Shown here piece by piece: positions 55,501-64,000 of a stretch of 64,000 nucleotides of DNA. The stretch comes from Taeniopygia guttata (taxonomy: Eukaryota; Chordata; Aves; Passeriformes; Estrildidae), in NCBI RefSeq assembly GCF_048771995.1, contig NC_133030.1, positions 40,052,001 to 40,116,000 on the forward strand. Direction: 5' to 3'. Numbering within the stretch: the stretch's first letter is position 1; each line of letters begins with the position of its first letter. Position numbers and translations under genes: made by a program. The notes below the pieces were generated by a model. That model was not told the origin of the DNA. It did not search any database and saw only the letters and a list, made by a program, of their open reading frames with translations.

Positions 55501-55954
55501 CATGTCCCCTGTGAAATTTCACTTCACATACCTTCTGTGAAGTGCATGGCTTTGCTGAAAACTGACCTTTTTCCACAATTGGCATGAACAGATGGATGGT
55601 AACTATGGTTTAGCAAGCTGAAATTAAACGGTTTTTCTAATAGCATGCATTCTTCTGTGTTTGGGAGGAGAAGCATTCAGAAGGAGATAGATGTATTTGC
55701 GACCCATGGATTTATTCAGCTGCAGCTAATCGGCAATTAAACTATTTTCTCAATGTCTAGAAAGTATATTGAGATTAATTTGATTGGCCAGGCTATGATT
55801 AGTACTCACATCCTTCGGATTGCCATATGGTAACTCCAATTACTGTAACACTAACTTTTAATCCTTGCTTTATGCTAGCTTATTCCATTTTTCTACTACA
55901 TGGCAAATAAAGAATAAACTATAATATTTTTGTTATAATTTTGACACTGGTGAA

Positions 55955-55994
55955 TATTTTCACATACTGCTAGATATTTCCACATACTGCTAGA
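55955..55994. repeat. 20 bp tandem duplication
   Basis: TATTTTCACATACTGCTAGA is followed immediately by TATTTCCACATACTGCTAGA, differing at one base. Confidence 0.9.
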
Positions 55995-57450
55995 TGTTAT
56001 ATACGAGCCCTTTTTCAGTAACTGAAATACAGACCTGTAGGAGGACGAAGCCAACCAATGTGCTAGTTTCTATTAATCTGTTTTTTTGGTACCTCTGATC
56101 TTCTAATTCATCTGTTGGCACTGGAAAGCATGCCCCAACTGTTTTGATTAACATATGCAGAATGATGCAGAAACAGTTTACCAATATCTTATTCAATTCA
56201 CCCCAAAACATCAGTCTATCTCAAAACCATTAAGGTTTTGCCCGTTTTGGTTGTTATAAATAATCTCCCACACTTCCCACCAATTTAAATATCAGAATCA
56301 ACCATATGGAATGCCACATACTTATTTTTATATATACACATGGTTTTTACTGTTTTAAAATACAAGCCTTGCAAGTTGTTCACACATCCCTTATCTGTTA
56401 TGAGGCTGAATTTATGAAAAGGATTAAACCAATACACAATGCTGGTTTTTGCAACGTAAAACCAGGATTCAAGTAGTTTTAAAATTATTTCTTTACATCT
56501 TAGGAATGTCAGGAAAAATGGTTTAATCCTCTAAGCTTTTATTCACAGACTTCTGAAAGCTATAAAAGAAATCTGTATGAATTTTAACACCTTAAGGGGG
56601 CAAGAGTCTTAACATTTTAACAAAGGGCTTTTTTTACCCAAAATGTTTAATTAATTAATAAGGTTAAGTAGGTATTAACAAAAAACCTGTCACTTTGTGT
56701 TACACACAAGGCAATCAACTCTGTGTAACATTGGATAAGTTTATATTTTTCATTCCAGTTTAAGGACTTGTAGCCTTCTCCCTGCAAAATTTATTTTTTA
56801 AAAGGGCTTTATAGACTTTAAAAACACATTTTATAATGAAAGAGTGATTCCACTACTAACTTTCAGCTAACAACATGCAAAAATTTCCTCCCTTAAAAAT
56901 ATGCTTCAACAAGAAAAATCCCCTTCCCTCAAGGGATCTGTACTGACATATCCACTCAGAAGTTCTAGAGACTGATAAAGCAGTCACTGCTTTTCAGGAT
57001 AGCTCACTGTCCTCCTTCTATCCTAAAACAGAATGCCACCACCATAAGCCTACCCATATTATGTTGAGAAATCAGTAGAACCAATATTCCTCCTTCAGAT
57101 GGGTAAATCATATTTATGAAAGAACGTAGAAGTAAAAGAATCTAGACTATATATTTCCAAACAGCACAAAAAGATTTGAGTCTCCCCTATAAGTGTCTAC
57201 AACATCAACAGAGCACTCAGATCTTTTTAAGTGCAATTAATAGTCGAAAACAACATTACTACAGTGAATCACTTTTGCTGACTTTATATTTTGTGTTTTT
57301 ACCATTTTCAAGAGTCTCATGCATTTCATTAGGGAAAAGTAGCTAGCAAATAAAGCTGTACTGCTGACTGAAATATGATGTAGACATCTTGTAATAACAA
57401 TAGGACTATTAAGCACGTGCTTCAACTGTTCCCCTTTAACATGTATTTCA

Positions 57451-57797
57451 GGCTGGGCAGTTTCACTTTAATGCCTGCAAAGGTCATGGAGCAGATCTTT
57501 CTGGGAACTATACTAAGACACACTGGGAAATAAGGTGGTGATTTGAGACAGCCAACATGGCTGTCCTAAGGACAAATCAGGCACAAATTTGGTGGCCTTC
57601 TGTAACAGTGTTACAGAACTGGTACATGAGCCAAGAGTAACTGATGTCATCTACCTGGATCTGTGCAAAGCACCTGACACTGATATCCTAGTTTCTAAAT
57701 TTGAGAGACATGGATTTGATGGATGGACCACTTAGTGGATCAGGAATTGTCTGGATGATCACATACAAGGAGTTGTGATCAACAATACAATGTCACA
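57451..57797 (+). mobile_element. CR1 LINE reverse-transcriptase fragment
   Basis: About 350 bp corresponding to the middle of CR1 ORF2. CTTTAATGCCTGCAAAGGTC and GGAGCAGATC are followed by a segment reading VIYLDLCKA (the YLDFSKAFDT reverse-transcriptase motif with changes), then GFDGWTT, a stop, and WIRNCLDDHIQGVVINN. Both ends are truncated and the frame is broken. It shares no overlap with the CR1 3' end at 16655-17620. Confidence 0.8.
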
Positions 57798-60700
57798 CTT
57801 CAACTTACTCCTCACATTAAAAATACATGAAAACCAAGTGAAATTTTGTGAAATTATATTCACTACATGAAAATGTAGCAAACACAGCAGCTTGTACACA
57901 CATCTGCAAGTATTTCACCAGCAGTTATTTGAAGTGTCTATATGACAAACACTAAGGCAAGAGTTTAAAAGCCTGTCACAAATGTTGGCTCAATCAACTG
58001 TCTCTAGTGGCTAAAATCAAAGGCATTTAAAGTGATGCTTTGGAATTATTCATTGCAAAACAATCCTATTATTTCAACAGGTAACAAATAAACGATAGCT
58101 GAGAACAGGCTTGCACTACCTCTGAGATCCAATTGTTACTCAGGACACTGCCTACTTTTGCTCCCTGGTGTTGCATTTTAACCCTAATTGCATGATCAAG
58201 CCAATAAATTGGACTCGGGGGACAAAAAACCCTACAAAAGTACCTATCCTGACAAAACCAGAGGTTTCAAGAAAATGCACTTCAAACAGAACTGAGGCAT
58301 GATGAGACAAGCCAAGGAGAGGTATCAAGGCTTGAAAGATAGTCATTAATACTGACAGATTACTGTAATTCTGGCTGTCAAGGTGATCGATTCAAGCAGC
58401 ATATGCCAATCAATACTCTTCTCATTTACTGAGCAGCATGAGCTATATAGTTAGGTAAGATGTTCCTAAGACAGGATTTCAAACCATACTTAACGAACAT
58501 AAATACCACAATTTATGCTTTGGAATCTTAGCTCTTTTTTAATTTAGCCTTTTTTTTTTTTTTTTTTAATTGGGCAAATTTCAACATGATGTTGATTATG
58601 CTATTACACTGCATTGCCATTGTGCCAATTCCTTTACATAAGATATTTCAAACTGTACTAATTTTCTGTGTAACATATTAAAACACTAATCTTGAACATG
58701 AACATTCTTAAATGCAGCAGTTATTTAAGTACCGTTCATTTTGGTTTTTTGGCATTAGTAGTTTGCCATTCTGAGCACTTTGGCCATTCATGGCCATACA
58801 AGTAACCTGGTATTACATCATTCTGGTATTTTCCCAGCAATTTTCCTTACAACAGCCTCTTTTTGTTCAGAAATACTTGTGAAATCACACAAAAATGCAT
58901 TAATTTCATGTATTACTTCAGAGGAAAAGTAGAGTAAAGGTAAAGATATAGCTATTACAGTCATTGCATAACTACAGGGAGACACACACACAGAGAACTC
59001 TATATAGATATACAGAGATATAAGACTTTCCTCTTATATTTAGATTTCTTATAATGCACAGAGAAACTGTTACATGACTTCTTCAAACTGAAATACCTGA
59101 AGAGTCCATTAAAACAACCATATACTTCTACACATCTTGGAAATCTTCAGCTTTTCATGTTATGTCATTGTATGCAAGCATTTAATTAATCAATCACATT
59201 TATAATTATTAAAATATCAAATAAGTTGTCAGCAGAACTAGGATCTGGGAGAACACCCAGAGCAATTCAAAGTATAGGAAAGTCTGAACATCATATTCTG
59301 TACCTTATGAAGCTTGCTTGAACTAGGAAAACAATTTTCACTGCTAAACAGTAAAATAGATAACTGCATTTTCTTCTGGAAAAAACAGCAGGGGTCATAT
59401 GACAAACTCATCCATGTCTCTTACTTGAAATCATATCAGACAAGGCTACAACAGTAGTCATCAGGAATGGAATAAATATCCACTGAAATTCTGAAATTTG
59501 TAATTATTTGTATTAAAATATATAAAGTAGTTTAAAAAAAGAGTACCAAGCATTATTTTTAATGTCGGTATAATCTCACCTGTGATGACAAGAAAAAGAA
59601 AAGAATAAGAGGTATGTTAAAATCTTATTAAATGTCCTGTACCAAAAACATATTGCCAGAAATACAGCAAACTTTCCAGACTCTTGGCATATGCCAGATA
59701 AAAAAAATTCTAAGCCAGAAAATATTAGAAGAGTAATCATAATTTCACGTATTATTCCTTTCACTACACCAGTACTATGAGAGTGAGCAACCCTTATGCC
59801 TCTTCCCCCCCCATTTGATACATGGTTGTCACTGATGCACTGCCACTCTATTCACTTTTTTCCTTGGAGGTGCTCGTGCAGCTTTAAGATAGAAAACTTC
59901 CTGGAAAAGGGGAAACTGGCCCTACCTAAATCAGTGCTATCCAGTTTTAACTTCTATGTTGCTGTACAAGTAAGAAATCTTCAAAATCTTTACAAGTTAC
60001 AGTTTGAAAATTCAAATACAACAACTATTCTTAATTAAGTGAAACAAATGTAGCTAGAAGTCTGAAGAATACCCTTTGCTCACTGTATGTCATTAATAAA
60101 GAACACTTTCTTCACTTTTCCAGGGCCTGCCATTCGATCTTCAGGCAGGAAATGGTCAAGCAGGAACAACAAACAGCAACACTACCAGTTCTAATAAAAC
60201 CCTTTCTTGGGGCTGTTGAGTATCACCTCAGGAAAAAAAGCTTTTCCTGAGTGATCAGCTTCTAATACAGGGCAAACTTTTAACAAACCACTCATAGACA
60301 TTACTTTATTCATAAATAAGTTACTGCCTTGTCAGACACCATATGGGGTTAAGTCCTTCCCTTTCTCTAGAAGACAACTGTCAAAATATTAGCTATGATA
60401 CATGAAGTACCAACTGATTAGTCATACAATATCAAACAAGTTAGGAGGATGCCAAATTTTCAGTTTTGGTAATAAAGATTAATTTATCCAATCATTCCCA
60501 TTTTCAGATGGAATAATTAAAGCAGCATTATTTTTTGCTATTTAAATGAATTGGTTTCATGTGACCAAAAAAAATATCAAAAATGAAATGCCAGTTCTTG
60601 GCACTAAGTCAAAAACTTTTCACAATATTAGATGGAGGGAAAATTATTATGATGTTTAAGGATAAAACAATCATGCATACTCCAAGTATTCTAATTTATC

Positions 60701-63700
60701 TATAAATTTCAGATTTAAAAGATGTTAAAGAGGATTTAGCTTTTTACTGTGTGTCTTAGGTAGCATCTATAACAGGGGAATACTATGTAAGACAGAGTTT
60801 CTCAATTGCACTATCTGAAGTTTGGAATAATTGTCAACACTCCAGAATTTGTGCACAATGAAAAAAGTGACACTTATTTTCTTCACAATTGCAATTTCAC
60901 TCTTACAAGGTTTCTAGTATTTGTCCTGCTTTGTTGCAATAATTGTAAAAAGTTGGATCACTGGAGGTGCCTACTATGTCAAGGTGCACCTCTTGGCATC
61001 TGGCTGATGTTTGCTGTTTATTCAGGAAGTTCAAACAGAATTTTATATGGAGCCAGAATTTCTATTGTTCCAAATACTTAGTATTGATCCATTTCCCACA
61101 CATGTTTGATTCTGAATTCAGAGTGTGACAAAGTGCTTGGTCTGAGACATAAGCCATGAATAAAACTCTTTGTATCAAGAATTTCAATGCAATTCAATAA
61201 AGAGTATTTAACAATCCCTAAATATTGTCCTTCTTATTCTACATCATAGTGAAAACAATTCTCAACATTTAGTCCCATTATTACACCTTCATTTATGAGT
61301 TTTAGAAGTTTTCCCAGCCTATGTGCAGCTTGAGCACACTCAGGAGATAAGCATGCATTTCTTAAGACAATGGCAAATGCAAGGAGGAAAAGAAACACAT
61401 CAGCTGTGAGACAGAGAGGGGGTTACTGCTGCTTCATTAGCAAGACACCACGAGTATTTTGTGCTTCCATGTGGTATGTATGCCACTTATTCCTGAGGGG
61501 CTACTCATACAAAACAGCCAGGTTACCAAAAATTATTGGGGGATGAGAGAATACTTGAAGGAGAAATTAAAGCAAATTCCACACACCACTGTAAAAACTC
61601 CACCCAAAACAGCAATATTCTCTTCACACAGCTGCACCAATGAGTGTGTCAAGAATCAAAAAAAGCAGGACACCTGCCATGCATGAATAATGTTTGCTAA
61701 TAAATTTAGTAAATTTTTAATCTTAGAACATGACAATATGGAAATATATAGTATCCTGAGCAAAGAATAAAACCACAAAGAAGGTAAAACCTTTTAAAAT
61801 CATTAAACAAATCAAATCTTTGAAGTGCTTTACTATCTAAGTATCCTATCAGAAATGTCAAAATAATGTCAGAAAGAGGAAGGTGATTGACAGAATATGT
61901 CAGTCTAAGAAAGCTACTTGAGACCATACAACACATACTCCAAGTTGGAGAAGACTGTAAGAGGGAGATGACCAGAATTTCTGGTATCCATGCAACCATT
62001 ATTATAGCATTCACACATACTGCCATTGCCACACTGTGATTAACAGACCGGCGCATTAAGGAAAAAGTTGCAATCAGGTTACGTGAAGAGGACTGAATAT
62101 CCCTGCTGATTGCAAATGACAGCTGATTTTTTCAGTCAGGTCTGCACTTAGAAAATGCACTATCTCAGAGGGTAGATAAGCTCTCTTTGGAAGTAGGACG
62201 GCCAAGCTCAGTGCCAATTTTTCCCCACCCCATATGGGGAATTAGGAGCAAATGAACACAGTCTTAATTAAACTAAGAGCTTTGTGATCCATCACTACAA
62301 GATCTACAAATGTGGTGTTATAAACATTCTTCAAAAATGGATAAGCACCGGTCTGCATACACATCATAAGCTCCCTACAAAGTAAAAAAGTGCTCACCGA
62401 GTATTACATGGTACCAGAAAACAAAGCACACACCTGCAGGCAGAGAGACATCCATACACTCATGCTTGCTTTGAAATTAACTATTTCTGCTGGTCTACTA
62501 CTGTTAAAAGAAAGGCTAATACAGAAATGTAGTGCCTGACATCTGTTTTCTTTGACAAGTCTCAAGTAGTCTTGTGCCCTTGGCATCCACATTCAACTGG
62601 ATATCTATTAACTATCATCCAAATTCCTAATAAATTAACACTAATCAGTATATTAGAGATTCATAAGTAAGTAAATGAAGATCACTTTCAAGAACATCAC
62701 TTCAGGATTCTCTTTCACTGACACTGTTATGGTCCTGGACTTGTGGAAATCCCTGATCATCAGATTCACTTTTCCATTTCCTGTACTTTCTGAAAAATAG
62801 CAATTTTCTTCCCTTTTTCCTCCCTTTTCAAATGTATCATTTTCACCACTCTGAGCCCTCTTTTTCTTTGCTCCAGCAATATTCCAACACATGGAAAGGC
62901 CACCTTGATTAGTGAATCCTGTCTTCCACAAGAGACATTAATTCCGGCAGTGTCTCCAGAAAAGCTACTTAACCACAGACCATAAAATATGCTCGTTCCT
63001 CACATCTTTTAGTTTATTACAAACTTAAAAGCCAGAAGTGAAGTGCTGCAGCCATAGCTAAAATATCCCAGAGGAATAAAAGCAGGAGACAATAAAGACA
63101 GTCCTTGACGTCTTCAACTCTCTGCTGTCACAGGAACATAATTAGATTCAACTTTCAAATGTTCCTAGATAACAGACCATGTCCATGTTACAGGAAACAT
63201 CCACCACTCCTAGCTATTCTTGTGTGAGGGAAATTCCTTCTTGACCTCAAGTCTGGCCATAGGCTGAGCACCATGTCCATGACATTTTTAATCAAGAGGT
63301 TTTTATGCCACTGAGACTTACGCCAGACTTTGAAGTTTAGCATTTTTGCTGTTCTCTACTGACACAACTGACTCCATCAGACCCTAATTCAAGCTAGGAA
63401 AGTTTGTAGAGTTTTTTCCTAATTTCACACCAAGCAAACAGATTTTTAAAGAACTTCTCACAACTCCATTTTAACTTTTAGATTATTATGCTGAACAGTA
63501 AATATAAGATACTCCAAGACAGATGGAAAACGAATTCCACTGATGACTTAACAAAGCCACCCTTTAATATCAGTGTCCAGTCAACTGGTACTTAATAAGC
63601 TTACCAAGTGATGACATGAAACCTACCAACCAATGCTATCTAAAATCAAATACACATAATGCTTCCCCACTTATCATGCTAATCATACCAAAAGACATAT

Positions 63701-64000
63701 TATCAGCATTTTAAAGGAGTCCACATTATGTCATAAATGACATGCTGTGCTTTGATGCATATTAAAAAGTACAGTTTGGAAAACTGAATTAAAAATGCAG
63801 TGCACAACTCCATGGAACTGGCCAATTCCTAGACATTGAGCTGGCAACCTATCTCGAAGGAATGTAATAAACCTTTCATAGTCTGTAAAGTTTAAACCTA
63901 CAAGTCCATGAGGTTTTTTTGGTACTGGAAGTTTACTATTTCAAAGTAAATTGTTTTCCAATTGCTCATCGCTATACATCAATATAATGCTCTAAACCAT
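57798..64000 (-). other. RALGAPA1: Probable RALGAPA1 intron, to the window end
   Basis: AT-rich sequence without a supported exon. A run of 18 T lies at 58550-58567. Open frames at 61706-62056 and 62653-62931 on the minus strand have no recognisable domain, and I saw no good splice framework around them. Confidence 0.45.
58550..58567. repeat. Poly(T) run
   Basis: Eighteen consecutive T residues; homopolymer tract in intronic DNA. Confidence 0.95.

Noticed and set aside
61706..62056. 116-codon minus-strand open frame with hydrophobic stretches
   Set aside because: No domain, not similar to RalGAP or to retroelement proteins I recognise, and no splice framework noted. Likely chance in AT-rich DNA.
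62399..62434. Possible 36 nt micro-exon on the minus strand between CTGCAG and GTGAGC
   Set aside because: Too short to support, and it contains no peptide matching the expected RapGAP-domain end.

Overview
The window is AT-rich vertebrate genomic DNA, almost certainly from a bird and plausibly a songbird. It carries pieces of the avian CR1 LINE, a degraded avian ERVL-type provirus, and a solo LTR that looks like class II (ERVK-like). No bacterial-style gene organisation is present.

Two protein-coding genes can be supported. At 28564-29967 (+) lies an intact single-exon zinc-finger repressor gene, which I identify as INSM2 rather than its better-known paralogue INSM1. Facing it on the minus strand are the last two coding exons of RALGAPA1 (RalGAP alpha-1) at 45083-45207 and 33247-33401. 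They are joined in phase across an 11.7 kb intron. In mammals INSM2 also lies next to the 3' end of RALGAPA1, tail to tail, so the synteny agrees with the sequence identification.

Layout: 1-27.4 kb is gene-poor intergenic DNA upstream of INSM2. It holds an isolated GC/CpG-rich patch near 6.0-6.3 kb with a hexamer array, a solo LTR at 7.84-8.13 kb, a frameshifted coding-like remnant near 9.8-10.0 kb, CR1 pieces at 16.7-17.6 and 25.3 kb, and microsatellites. From 27.4 to 30.3 kb is the INSM2 CpG island with a TATA-type promoter and the coding exon. From 30 to 33.2 kb the two 3' UTRs converge. From 33.4 to 45.1 kb is the last RALGAPA1 intron, with a 3.2 kb ERVL provirus at 36.15-39.39 kb. From 45.2 kb to the window end I recognise no further RALGAPA1 exon. 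That stretch is most simply a long intron with a CR1 reverse-transcriptase fragment and scattered simple repeats.

No prokaryotic-type system, CRISPR array, tRNA or rRNA gene is visible. The observations most worth checking are a split, wide-spaced RE1/NRSE-like REST site inside the INSM2 coding sequence, a strand-switching G-rich hexamer block in the distal CpG patch, two possible C-termini for RALGAPA1, and a coding-like frameshifted segment that I could not identify.
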